A stretch of 23,336 nucleotides of DNA from a virus, in the IMG/VR virus record IMGVR_UViG_3300037140_000249, positions 1 through 23,336 of that record; one strand, written 5' to 3'. Below are positions 13,342-20,535 of the stretch, piece by piece. The first letter of the stretch is position 1. Every line of letters begins with the position of its first letter. A program made the translations under genes and the position numbers. The notes beneath the pieces were generated by a model. It was given only the letters and a program-made list of their open reading frames with translations, had not been told where the DNA came from and ran no database searches.

Positions 13342-14098
13342 AGCTAAAAAACCAGGCACCGCTCTCGTCAACTGGGAGGCGGAGTTCAAAAATCTTGCTA
13401 AGGAAGATGCGAAGGACATCGAGGTCGGTCAAGGCAAATATCTAAGCCTCAAGGGCGGCATCTTGTCGTTCGGTGGTGCGAAGATCCCAGACAACGAGCT
13501 GTCGTGTGTGCTATTAGGTTGGACAAGGGTCAATGCCTACTATGATCCTGATATTGCGTATAACCCCGAGAACCCAAGCTCACCAATCTGCTACGCCTTC
13601 GGCCGCAAGGAGAAGGAAATGGCGCCACATGAGGCCGCACCTGACAAGCAGGAAAGCGGCTGCGCTGGCTGCCCGTTGAACGAGTTTGGCTCAGGCCAGA
13701 ACGGCAAATCAAAGGCCTGCAAGAACTCGATCAGGCTGGCACTGATCGCTGCCACTGACCTCGAGGATCTCAGCGCTGCTGAGGTCGTCTATCTCAATGT
13801 CCCACCAACATCCATGAAGAACGTCCTCTTCTACCTCAAGAACGAGCTTGGTGGAAAGCAGGAAAGGCCGTTCTGGTCAGTCGTTACAACTGTCAAGCCT
13901 GTGCCTGATGCCAAAAACCAGTTCTCTGTCACCTTCGCCTGCGAAGAGCTGATCGAGGACACTGATCTCTTCCCTGAGCTCAAGGAAATGGCCGAGGCTG
14001 CGACAGCGGGCTTGGAAGCACCGTTCCCCGTCAAGGAGAAGGAACCTGAACCTGTCAAGGGCAAGGGCGGCAAATCATCTAAGTTTGCGCGCAGATAA
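13334..14098 (+). CDS. Putative phage ssDNA-binding protein
   Basis: 254 residues from the ATG at 13334, after AAAAGGA. The N-terminus is Lys-rich, and the core contains YYDPDIAYNPENPSSPICYAFG and a Cys cluster C..CP...FG (GCAGCPLNEFGSG) followed by KACKNSIRLAL. The C-terminus is a Pro/Glu/Lys/Gly-rich flexible tail (KEPEPVKGKGGKSSKFARR). This arrangement recurs in phages that encode PolA and a SNF2-like helicase and is commonly taken as a single-strand DNA-binding protein. I infer the role from the compact beta core, flexible tail and placement just before the polymerase; I do not see a textbook OB-fold signature. Confidence 0.6.
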   Translation: MAKAKKPGTALVNWEAEFKNLAKEDAKDIEVGQGKYLSLKGGILSFGGAKIPDNELSCVLLGWTRVNAYYDPDIAYNPENPSSPICYAFGRKEKEMAPHEAAPDKQESGCAGCPLNEFGSGQNGKSKACKNSIRLALIAATDLEDLSAAEVVYLNVPPTSMKNVLFYLKNELGGKQERPFWSVVTTVKPVPDAKNQFSVTFACEELIEDTDLFPELKEMAEAATAGLEAPFPVKEKEPEPVKGKGGKSSKFARR

Positions 14099-14115
14099 GA
14101 GGTTGTCTGCTGCGC

Positions 14116-14160
14116 CGTGGGTCGTGGAACCGCCGCTATAACGGTGATCCACGACCCATG
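14116..14160 (+). other. Strong branched hairpin just before the polymerase ribosome site
   Basis: A 13-bp stem (14116-14128 with 14148-14160, one G-U pair; core TGGGTCGTGGA with TCCACGACCCA) encloses a second short stem ACCG/CGGT. No T-run follows, so it is not a normal terminator. The polymerase Shine-Dalgarno (GAGGAGG, 14169-14175) begins eight bases after it. Likely a translational control element, RNase III site or mRNA stabiliser (inference). Confidence 0.75.
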
Positions 14161-14181
14161 CCTTTGTCTGAGGAGGACAAA

Positions 14182-16044
14182 ATGAAACTACCAAATGTGA
14201 CCACGCTCGACTTTGAAACCAAGGGAATAGAATCACGCCCAGCATACCCACCAGAACCGGTCGGGATGTCGATCAAGCAGCGCGTGGGTAAGCCGCGCTA
14301 TTACGCCTGGGGACATCCAAATAAGAACAACTGCACGAAGGCCGAGGCTATAAAGGTGCTGCAGAAGGTGTGGCGTGAGAGCTATGCCATCCTCTGTCAC
14401 CACGCGAAGTTCGACGTCGACGTTGCACAAACACACATGGAATGCGGCGAAATTAAATGGGACAGGATCCATGACACCCAATATCTTTTATTCCTTGACG
14501 ACCCACACGCTGCCTCTCTTGCCCTGAAACCATCGGCCGAGCGTCTGCTTGGCATGAAGCCAGAGGACAGGGACGCGGTGAAAGAATGGGTCCTTGCTAA
14601 CGTGTCAGAGGCCAAGCCAAGCACGTGGGGTGCGTATATCTGGATGGCGCCTGGAGATCTCGTCGGGAAGTACGCGAACAAAGACACTACCATGACCGAG
14701 GCGCTTTTTAAGCATCTTTATCCACAGGTCGTGGCGAATGGCATGCTTAAGGCATACGACCGCGAACGTGAGCTGATGCCAATCTTCCTTGAGAATGAGC
14801 GCCGCGGTTTGAAGATCGATATGAAGGCACTTGCGGTCGATATCCCAGCGTATCAAGCGGAGTTAGCGAAGGTCGAGGTTTGGCTCAAGAAGCGTCTTAA
14901 GGCTCCAGAGCTGAACCTCGATAGTGATGCCGAACTCGCCGATGCGCTCGACGCTACGGGGATCGTCACTGATTGGGCCATGACGAAGACTGGGAAGCGC
15001 TCGACCTCAAAGGTCAATATGACAGCTGATAAGTTCAACGACCGGAAGTTCTTTCTAGTCCTTGGCTACCGTAACCGTTTAACAACATGCCTGCGGACAT
15101 TCTTAGAGCAGTGGTATGAGAAAGGACTGGCTAACAATGGATACATCCAACCCACGTGGAATCAAGTTCGACAGCCAACGGGAGGTGATGGAAGCAAAGG
15201 GACTAGGACTGGTCGACCTTCTTGTGATAACCCAAATCTGCTTAACATCGCCAAGTCTTTCGAAGATCGAGGGGACGATTACTCCCACCCTACCTTCATT
15301 AAAGGGCTTAAGCCTCTCCCTCTCATCAGAAGATATACTCTGCCAGATCCTGGGTGTACCTGGTTGCACCGCGATTACAACCAGCAGGAGCTACGTATTC
15401 TCGGACATTTTGAAGATGGTGCCATTTTGGAAGCGTATAAGCTTGATCCTAAGATGGACATTCATACCTTCGTTCAAGATGAAGTTCGACGAATCACTCG
15501 CATGGAAGCTGACCGCTCGTCCATTAAGGGGCTCAACTTCGGCCGAGTGTATGGACAAGGATTGGGATCCCTGGCGCTTAAGTTGCGCAGACCAGTAGAA
15601 GAAGTTAAGGCTATCCGTGACGCACAGAACAAGGCGCTTCCTGGCTTGAATGAGCTGGAGAAGGAGATCAAGCGGATGGGGATCGCTAACGAGCCGATCA
15701 TCACCTGGGGAGGCAGGATCTACTACTGCGAGCCCGCGAAGTATGTGGAAAAATTTAAGCGGGAGATGACATTTGAATATAAACTGCTCAACTATCTCAT
15801 TCAGGGTTCGGCCGCCGATGCAACAAAGGAGGCCATCATACGTTATCACAATCACCCGGGTCGAAAGGGACGGTTGTTGGTCACAGTATACGATGAAATC
15901 AATGTCTGTGTCGCGAACAAAAATGCGAAAAGCGAGATGAAGGTCTTGCAGGAATGCATGGAAGGCTTAGAGTTTGACGTGCCGCTGCTCACGGACGGAA
16001 AAGCAGGTAACAACTGGGGCAACTTAGAAAAGGTGAAATGGTAA
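14182..16044 (+). CDS. Family A DNA polymerase with 3'-5' exonuclease
   Basis: 620 residues. The exonuclease domain shows DFETKG (10-15), HHAKFDVDVAQTH near 75-87 and YANKDTTMTE near 170, the three DEDD-type motifs. The polymerase domain shows motif A WLHRDYNQQELRIL (394-407), motif B RSSIKGLNFGRVYG (445-458) and motif C VYDE (569-572; VHDE in most relatives). The O-helix residue equivalent to E. coli Phe762 is Phe (453), not the Tyr of T7 or the Leu of some temperate phages. There is no 5' nuclease domain, as in T7-type enzymes. The ATG at 14182 has GAGGAGG six bases upstream; the ATG at 14158 lies inside the hairpin. The stop overlaps the next start (TAATG). About 15080-15600 is more AT-rich than the rest. 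Confidence 0.95.
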   Translation: MKLPNVTTLDFETKGIESRPAYPPEPVGMSIKQRVGKPRYYAWGHPNKNNCTKAEAIKVLQKVWRESYAILCHHAKFDVDVAQTHMECGEIKWDRIHDTQYLLFLDDPHAASLALKPSAERLLGMKPEDRDAVKEWVLANVSEAKPSTWGAYIWMAPGDLVGKYANKDTTMTEALFKHLYPQVVANGMLKAYDRERELMPIFLENERRGLKIDMKALAVDIPAYQAELAKVEVWLKKRLKAPELNLDSDAELADALDATGIVTDWAMTKTGKRSTSKVNMTADKFNDRKFFLVLGYRNRLTTCLRTFLEQWYEKGLANNGYIQPTWNQVRQPTGGDGSKGTRTGRPSCDNPNLLNIAKSFEDRGDDYSHPTFIKGLKPLPLIRRYTLPDPGCTWLHRDYNQQELRILGHFEDGAILEAYKLDPKMDIHTFVQDEVRRITRMEADRSSIKGLNFGRVYGQGLGSLALKLRRPVEEVKAIRDAQNKALPGLNELEKEIKRMGIANEPIITWGGRIYYCEPAKYVEKFKREMTFEYKLLNYLIQGSAADATKEAIIRYHNHPGRKGRLLVTVYDEINVCVANKNAKSEMKVLQECMEGLEFDVPLLTDGKAGNNWGNLEKVKW

Positions 16045-16115
16045 TGACACAAGTATGGATATTCGTGGCGTTCATAATTATATGTCCGCTTATAGATTAT
16101 TGGAGGGGCAGATAA
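16044..16115 (+). CDS. Single-span membrane microprotein
   Basis: 23 residues: MTQVWIFVAFIIICPLIDYW then RGR. About 16 consecutive hydrophobic residues followed by a positively charged end fit one membrane helix. It is joined to the polymerase stop and to the next start by TAATG overlaps on both sides, and its own end carries the GGAGGGG site for the nuclease gene. It may be a true micropeptide or simply a coupling frame; a 23-residue gene cannot be confirmed by eye. Confidence 0.4.
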   Translation: MTQVWIFVAFIIICPLIDYWRGR

Positions 16116-16783
16116 TGCCTATCAAAACAGTAAGGAAGATCACGTCTTGGAGCTACAGTCGCTTCTCGCAGTATAACAAATGCCCAGCGTCTGCGAAGTA
16201 TAAGTTTATCGACAAGCTGCCAGAGCCATCTAATGAGGCGATGACGCGTGGCAACGAGATCCACAAGCTAGCAGAGAACTATACGAAGGGGCTCATCAAA
16301 ACGCTTCCACCAGAGCTTATTAAATTTAAAGAAGAGTTCAAGGAGCTCAAGGCCTCTAAGGCCATCGTGGAAGAGACCTGGGCCTTTACAAAGGAGTGGA
16401 TGCAGACAACCTGGAATGACTGGAACAACTGCTGGCTGCGAGTGAAGAGCGATGCCGCCTGTGTCGACGGGACAGATCTCTATGCCATCGATCACAAAAC
16501 GGGTAAGCCACGCGACGGCTATGAGGACCAGCTGCACCTGACCGCGACGGCGGGGATGCTGAAGTTTCCGCACGTGAAGAAGGTCGTGACGCAACTGTGG
16601 TACCTCGACGCCGGCGAGATGGTCGAGAAGACCTATGACGCCAAGGACGTGGCAAAGATGCAGAAGGACTGGGACAAGCGAACGACACCGATGCTAAATG
16701 ATACGCGCTTCGCGCCAAACCCAGGCAACCATTGCCGCTGGTGTCACTTCTCAAAGTCAAAGGGTGGTCCATGCAAATTTTAG
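16115..16783 (+). CDS. RecB/Cas4-like PD-(D/E)XK exonuclease with putative Fe-S cluster
   Basis: 222 residues. SWSYSRFSQYNKCP near 11-24, RGNEIHKLAE at 45-54 with the RecB-family His, an Asp in VKSDAACV (113), the AIDHKTG D-x-K motif (Asp126, Lys128) and a Gln at 139 form the RecB-type nuclease core (PF12705-like). Four Cys (23, 207, 210, 220; CRWC..GGPC at the C-terminus) are spaced as in the 4Fe-4S cluster of Cas4 and AddB. In phages such proteins act in recombination, end processing or host DNA degradation. GGAGGGG precedes the ATG. It lies between polymerase and VRR-NUC genes in one transcription unit. Confidence 0.88.
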   Translation: MPIKTVRKITSWSYSRFSQYNKCPASAKYKFIDKLPEPSNEAMTRGNEIHKLAENYTKGLIKTLPPELIKFKEEFKELKASKAIVEETWAFTKEWMQTTWNDWNNCWLRVKSDAACVDGTDLYAIDHKTGKPRDGYEDQLHLTATAGMLKFPHVKKVVTQLWYLDAGEMVEKTYDAKDVAKMQKDWDKRTTPMLNDTRFAPNPGNHCRWCHFSKSKGGPCKF

Positions 16784-17079
16784 ACATGCTAAGAGAGATG
16801 GACGATGCCGAGGGTGTGGAGTTCCTGAAGCAGTTTTTTAACCCATTGAGAGGTAGAGCCGTTGGATACCTTGGAACACGTAGCCGAGGACAAGCTAGTC
16901 CGGTGGCTCAAGAAGAACAAGATAAAATCGAAGAAGAAAACTGTGGGGGAACTCCTCGACAGATGGATTTTACTGCCGTCTGGACACCTGTTCATCATAG
17001 AGCTGAAGCGCAGGGGATCAGGTTCTCTTCTGAGGAGACAAGTGATAGAGATAAAAGAACTAAGGAGCCTTGGTTATGA
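16771..17079 (+). CDS. Doubtful small frame overlapping the VRR-NUC gene
   Basis: The ATG at 16771 overlaps the end of the nuclease gene and follows AAAGGGTGG. It would encode 102 residues beginning MQILDMLREMDDAEGVEFLK. The first 30 residues fill an otherwise empty gap of about 80 bases and look like a plausible acidic helix, but everything after 16862 overlaps VRR-NUC in another frame and has low-complexity polar composition. It may be a truncated gene, or a leader that couples nuclease and VRR-NUC translation. Confidence 0.3.
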   Translation: MQILDMLREMDDAEGVEFLKQFFNPLRGRAVGYLGTRSRGQASPVAQEEQDKIEEENCGGTPRQMDFTAVWTPVHHRAEAQGIRFSSEETSDRDKRTKEPWL

Positions 17080-17383
17080 CATCGAGGTCCATGACGACGC
17101 AGACGACGCCATCAAAGCTATCACCGACCGCCTGGAAGCCCAAAGATTATCAAAAAAAGGTCGTAAAGCGGATGCTCGAGCAATCATGTCTCGGTCTCTT
17201 TCTCGATCCAGGGCTCGGGAAGACAAGTATAAGCCTCGCCACCCACAAAATTCTGCTCAAAGAAAAACTCGTCACTTGCGGTCTCGTGATTGCGCCACTT
17301 CGGCCGTGTTATTTGGTGTGGCCGCGCGAACTACAAAAATGGGCAGACTTCAACGGCCTGACGATGACGATCCTCCATGGTAA
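16862..17383 (+). CDS. VRR-NUC domain nuclease
   Basis: Starts at a TTG (16862) preceded by GAGAGGT. Residues 1-95 are a stand-alone VRR-NUC domain: EDKLVRWLKKN, then DRWILLPSGHLFIIELKRRG with Asp33, Glu47 and Lys49, Gln60 in RRQVIEIKEL, and GYDIEV. This is the PD-(D/E)XK arrangement of phage VRR-NUC proteins, related to Holliday-junction or flap nucleases such as FAN1. The frame then runs on for over 70 Arg/Ser-rich residues (from about LSKKGRKADARAIMS), overlapping the helicase gene by 308 bases; typical phage VRR-NUC proteins end near residue 90-110. An A7 tract at 17152-17158 sits exactly at the domain end (see findings). Confidence 0.82.
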   Translation: MDTLEHVAEDKLVRWLKKNKIKSKKKTVGELLDRWILLPSGHLFIIELKRRGSGSLLRRQVIEIKELRSLGYDIEVHDDADDAIKAITDRLEAQRLSKKGRKADARAIMSRSLSRSRAREDKYKPRHPQNSAQRKTRHLRSRDCATSAVLFGVAARTTKMGRLQRPDDDDPPW

Positions 17384-19085
17384 GGACAAGGAGAAGAACC
17401 TCGAGAGCGACGCGGATCTCTACGTCATCAATCCCGACGGCCTCAAGTGGCTCTTCGCGCAACCGTCTTTCAAGAAGAAGTTCCGTGGCCAGGCGCTTTA
17501 CGTGGACGAAAGCAGCCAGTTTAAGAACTCATCAACACAGCGCTTTAAGATGCTGCGGCAGGTCTTACCGATCTTTAACCGCCGTTATATCCTGACAGGT
17601 ACTCCTGCCCCGAATGGTCTCCTCGACCTTTTCGGGCAGATCTACATCCTTGACCAAGGCGCGGCGTTAGGCCGTTTCATCACCCACTATCGCGCCGCCT
17701 ATTTCTATAAGACAGGGTTCCAGGGTTACGAATGGAAGTTGCAGCAAGGCGCTGACACCAAGATCCATGAGAAGCTGAAGCCGCTAACGGTCAGGCTCGA
17801 CGCAGCCGATCACCTCGAGCTGCCGCAGCTGATCGTGAATAACATTGACCTCGAGCTCGATGACAAGTCATTCGCGCTGTATAAGGAGATGGAAGATGAG
17901 CTCATTGTTGCCTTGGAACGTGGTGATATTACGGCAGTTTCCGCTGCAGTGGCTTCCGGTAAGTGTTCACAACTTGCTAATGGTGGAATATACGACGCGG
18001 ACGGCAAGCCACATCTCATCCATACTATCAAGGCCGAGGCTGTCAAGGATCTCGTGGATGAGTTTAATGGCGCACCAGCCCTCATTGCCTATGAATATGA
18101 GCACGATCTTGAACGCCTGCGGGCCGTCTTCGGCAAAGGTGTCCCTTACATCGGAGGAGGTATGTCGCCTAAGCGCGTGGAGGAGATCGAACGACAGTGG
18201 AATAGAGGCGAGTTACCTGTACTTCTCGGACAACCAGCTTCCATGGCGCATGGTCTGAACCTGCAAGGTGCATGTAACCACATCATCTGGCACTCCTTAA
18301 ACTGGAACTTTGAGTACTACGACCAGTTCAATAAGCGCGTTTTAAGGCAGGGAAACACCCATTCTAAGGTCTTTGTACACCACCTGATCATGCGAGACAC
18401 AGTAGATGAGCTTAAGATTATGTCCTTAAACAACAAATTTAGGACACAAAAGAACCTTTTTGATGCCCTTAATACTTTCTTAAAGAAAAAGCGAGATAAT
18501 CAGAAATACCCGTTTGCTTCTAAAGAGGAACGTGGCATACTAACGAAGGTTGATGGTCAACCGTTAATAACCCAGGAAAAAGGAGAAACAACCATGGGCA
18601 AATTTAGTACGAAGAAGAAAGAAGATACTGCCGAAGCGCCTGCTAAAAAGGAAAAGATGTGGACAAACAATCCAGATTGGCAGAACCAAGAGACAGGCGA
18701 AACGACAGAAGCCGGCGAAGCACAACGCGCGAAGACCAGCGAAAAAACTAATGTAAAACCGTTTGCTAAGGTTTCTGCTGGTGCTGCTAAGGCCACAAAA
18801 GCTCCTGCTAAGAAAGCAGCTGCTCCTAAAAAGGCAGCGAAGGCAAGCGCAGACGGTACAGCTGGACGCTCCTCGCCTTACGCCGGCAAGAAGATCAAGA
18901 TCCTCAACAAGGACTACACCCCTCGTGAAGGCTCTTTCCAAGCTGCAGGCGTTGCGATGGTCTACAATGCTAAGAACGTCGATGACGTCCTCGGCAAGAC
19001 CTTCAAGGTCGCAGGCAAAGATGGTGTTGTTGGCAGCATCCACGTGATGCGCGCCATCGAGCAAGGTCTGATCTCAGTCGGCTAA
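17076..19085 (+). CDS. SNF2/SF2-type helicase, in-frame fused to a downstream Lys/Ala-rich protein
   Basis: 669 residues from the ATG at 17076 (AAGGAG eight bases upstream; a TTG at 17070 is also possible). Residues 1-~500 are an SF2 helicase of SNF2 style: YQKKVVKRML, Walker A DPGLGKTS (44-51), LVIAPLRPCYLVWPREL, motif II VDESSQ (143-148), motif III LTGTPAPN (173-180), and the motif V/VI region GLNLQGACNHIIWHS...QFNKRVLRQGN (417-427). Phage members assist replication or recombination by remodelling DNA. Near residue 500 the frame passes without a stop into a separate-looking protein that has its own ribosome site (18582) and ATG (18594). An out-of-frame TAATAA at 18565-18570 marks a probable ancestral stop. 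Confidence 0.88.
   Translation: MTSRSMTTQTTPSKLSPTAWKPKDYQKKVVKRMLEQSCLGLFLDPGLGKTSISLATHKILLKEKLVTCGLVIAPLRPCYLVWPRELQKWADFNGLTMTILHGKDKEKNLESDADLYVINPDGLKWLFAQPSFKKKFRGQALYVDESSQFKNSSTQRFKMLRQVLPIFNRRYILTGTPAPNGLLDLFGQIYILDQGAALGRFITHYRAAYFYKTGFQGYEWKLQQGADTKIHEKLKPLTVRLDAADHLELPQLIVNNIDLELDDKSFALYKEMEDELIVALERGDITAVSAAVASGKCSQLANGGIYDADGKPHLIHTIKAEAVKDLVDEFNGAPALIAYEYEHDLERLRAVFGKGVPYIGGGMSPKRVEEIERQWNRGELPVLLGQPASMAHGLNLQGACNHIIWHSLNWNFEYYDQFNKRVLRQGNTHSKVFVHHLIMRDTVDELKIMSLNNKFRTQKNLFDALNTFLKKKRDNQKYPFASKEERGILTKVDGQPLITQEKGETTMGKFSTKKKEDTAEAPAKKEKMWTNNPDWQNQETGETTEAGEAQRAKTSEKTNVKPFAKVSAGAAKATKAPAKKAAAPKKAAKASADGTAGRSSPYAGKKIKILNKDYTPREGSFQAAGVAMVYNAKNVDDVLGKTFKVAGKDGVVGSIHVMRAIEQGLISVG
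18594..19085 (+). CDS. Nested Lys/Ala-rich protein with conserved-looking C-terminal domain
   Basis: 163 residues from the ATG at 18594, preceded by AAAGGAG with eight-base spacing, the same style as genes at 12325 and 12536. Residues 1-~90 are low-complexity Lys/Ala/Thr/Glu (KATKAPAKKAAAPKKAAKAS), like histone H1 tails, suggesting nucleic-acid contact. Residues ~95-163 (SPYAGKKIKILNKDYTPREG to MRAIEQGLISVG) look like a small folded domain. It shares its frame with the helicase, so both a fusion and a short form could be made. It is followed by a strong terminator at 19100-19134. No family is recognised for the C-terminal domain. Confidence 0.65.
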   Translation: MGKFSTKKKEDTAEAPAKKEKMWTNNPDWQNQETGETTEAGEAQRAKTSEKTNVKPFAKVSAGAAKATKAPAKKAAAPKKAAKASADGTAGRSSPYAGKKIKILNKDYTPREGSFQAAGVAMVYNAKNVDDVLGKTFKVAGKDGVVGSIHVMRAIEQGLISVG

Positions 19086-19099
19086 TCGCTACCATAATC

Positions 19100-19134
19100 A
19101 TCCCCCTGGCTCATCGCCAGGGGGATTTCTTTAT
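19100..19134 (+). terminator. Strong rho-independent terminator
   Basis: A perfect 11-bp GC-rich stem (ATCCCCCTGGC with GCCAGGGGGAT) with a 5-base loop is followed by TTCTTTAT. It ends the replication transcription unit just before the nucleotide-modification genes. Confidence 0.9.
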
Positions 19135-19148
19135 CCCAGGAGCCTCAA

Positions 19149-19538
19149 ATGACAAATAAATTCCTCAGCGACATCGCTGAGTTCCAAACCTCAATCCTTA
19201 ATAACCAATTCCCATCAAAGCCAACCTTTGACCAAGAGAAGGCGATGCACCTGACGCTCTGCGCGCAAGAGGAACTCGATGAGCTGACCCTCGCGGTCGA
19301 GCAAGGCGACTTCCCTGAGACCGTGGACGCCATTATCGATTGTATCTACTTCCTGCTCGGTGGTCTCCACCAGCTGGGAGTTCCCGCTGAGCGGGCATGG
19401 GACGCAGTGCATCACGCCAATATGACGAAACTGCGAGGCGTGACGAAGCGTGGTGTTGAGGGCGACGCCGCGAAACCGTCAGGCTGGAAGCCGCCGGATC
19501 ATTCATGGGTGAATGGAGAGAAAACAGATGCAGCCTAA
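19149..19538 (+). CDS. MazG-like nucleotide pyrophosphohydrolase (candidate dCTPase)
   Basis: 129 residues of the all-alpha NTP pyrophosphatase superfamily. The metal motif EELDE (41-45) is followed by ETVDAIID (57-64), the EExxE...ExxD pattern, then YFLLGGLHQLGV and HHANMTKLRG, the Asn-Met-x-Lys element near the C-terminus of MazG/HisE-type enzymes. These hydrolyse NTPs to NMP and PPi. T4 gp56, a dCTPase/dUTPase of the same superfamily, removes dCTP in hydroxymethylcytosine phages. The same role is inferred here from the neighbouring dCMP-modifying synthase; the true substrate cannot be read from sequence. CCAGGAG precedes the ATG. It overlaps the next gene by 11 bases. Confidence 0.85.
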   Translation: MTNKFLSDIAEFQTSILNNQFPSKPTFDQEKAMHLTLCAQEELDELTLAVEQGDFPETVDAIIDCIYFLLGGLHQLGVPAERAWDAVHHANMTKLRGVTKRGVEGDAAKPSGWKPPDHSWVNGEKTDAA

Positions 19539-20535
19539 AGGGATCATTGTTTTCGAAGGCGCGGATTGTGCTGGGAAGACGACACTAGCACACGAGATCG
19601 GAAAGCGTCACAAGAGCGACTACTTTCACATGGGGAAAACAGACGATCCTTTTCAGCTTTGTCTTGATACATTCCAGTACGCGATCGCAGCCTCAGAACG
19701 TGGGCTCGCGCTTGTTGACAGGTCGTGGATCAGTGAAATCGCCTATGGTCTCACCTACCGCAACGAGACACGGCTGAAGGCCTCAGCGCGGTGTCTTGAT
19801 CGTCTGCTGCTGAAACACGCGGCGCTGAATGTCATGTGTGTCCCACACGATGTGGAGCGGCAGATCGTCCTCCATGCCAAGATGAAGCAGGAACGGGATG
19901 AGATGTATGACAACATCGCGGACGTGGCGCTGTGGTACAAGCGCCTGATGGACAACGAGCTGAAGATCTCAGGTCTGAAAGACTTCGCTAATCGGGCAGA
20001 CGTAATCCGCTATGACATGTTCCGGTGTGATCCAAAGAACTTTGGGAATACCATTAATGTTGTCCTGTCACAACTTGAAAGCCTGCGCGCAAGGCAACTT
20101 AGCACAGCGCTAGACCCAGCAGTGCACAATTTTCAAGGTCACGTCGTTGATGTAGAACTTGTTTTTGTGGGTGACGATCTCTCTCCGAAGACGGAATGGC
20201 CTTGGCCATGGTTCTGGCACCATGAGACGAATGGAAGCGCGCAGCTGCTCAATAATATTCTGCACGACCTTGACCTTGACGAGTCGCGCGCTGTTTATCT
20301 CAATGCAAACCAGATACCTGATATGCTTAACCCGCTGTTGGAGAACCTAAGATCGCGGAGGAAAGAGATCAAATTTATCGCGCTAGGCGGCAAAGCAGCA
20401 AAAGCGCTTAAAGAGTCAACTGTTGAAGAGCGCCATGAGCTCATCTTGCTTAGGCACCCTCAATTCGTCAAGCGCTTCCACTTCCACGACATAGAAACAT
20501 ATAGACAGGAGATAAAAGATGCAATTACCTATTGA
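19528..20535 (+). CDS. dNMP kinase-like protein fused to a uracil-DNA-glycosylase-fold domain
   Basis: 335 residues from the ATG at 19528 (GGAGAG eight bases upstream). Residues 1-~185 resemble thymidylate kinase: P-loop GADCAGKTTL (11-20), VDRSWISEIAYG (63-74) and a helical segment with LWYKRLMD. Residues ~207-330 resemble the UDG superfamily: VELVFVGDD (209-217), NGSAQLLNNIL (235-245), KFIALGGKAAKAL (282-294) and RHPQ (309-312), corresponding to the family's N-terminal GE.PG-type loop, the helix after it, the LG..A..AL strand-helix, and the HP motif. The usual catalytic residues of the N-terminal loop are not clear. The kinase half could phosphorylate hydroxymethyl-dCMP or dTMP; the second half may bind or excise a base (inference). 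Confidence 0.8.
   Translation: MQPKGIIVFEGADCAGKTTLAHEIGKRHKSDYFHMGKTDDPFQLCLDTFQYAIAASERGLALVDRSWISEIAYGLTYRNETRLKASARCLDRLLLKHAALNVMCVPHDVERQIVLHAKMKQERDEMYDNIADVALWYKRLMDNELKISGLKDFANRADVIRYDMFRCDPKNFGNTINVVLSQLESLRARQLSTALDPAVHNFQGHVVDVELVFVGDDLSPKTEWPWPWFWHHETNGSAQLLNNILHDLDLDESRAVYLNANQIPDMLNPLLENLRSRRKEIKFIALGGKAAKALKESTVEERHELILLRHPQFVKRFHFHDIETYRQEIKDAITY

Noticed and set aside
14158-14181. Upstream ATG for the polymerase
   Set aside because: It lies in the 3' arm of a strong hairpin with no ribosome site; the ATG at 14182 has GAGGAGG at good spacing.
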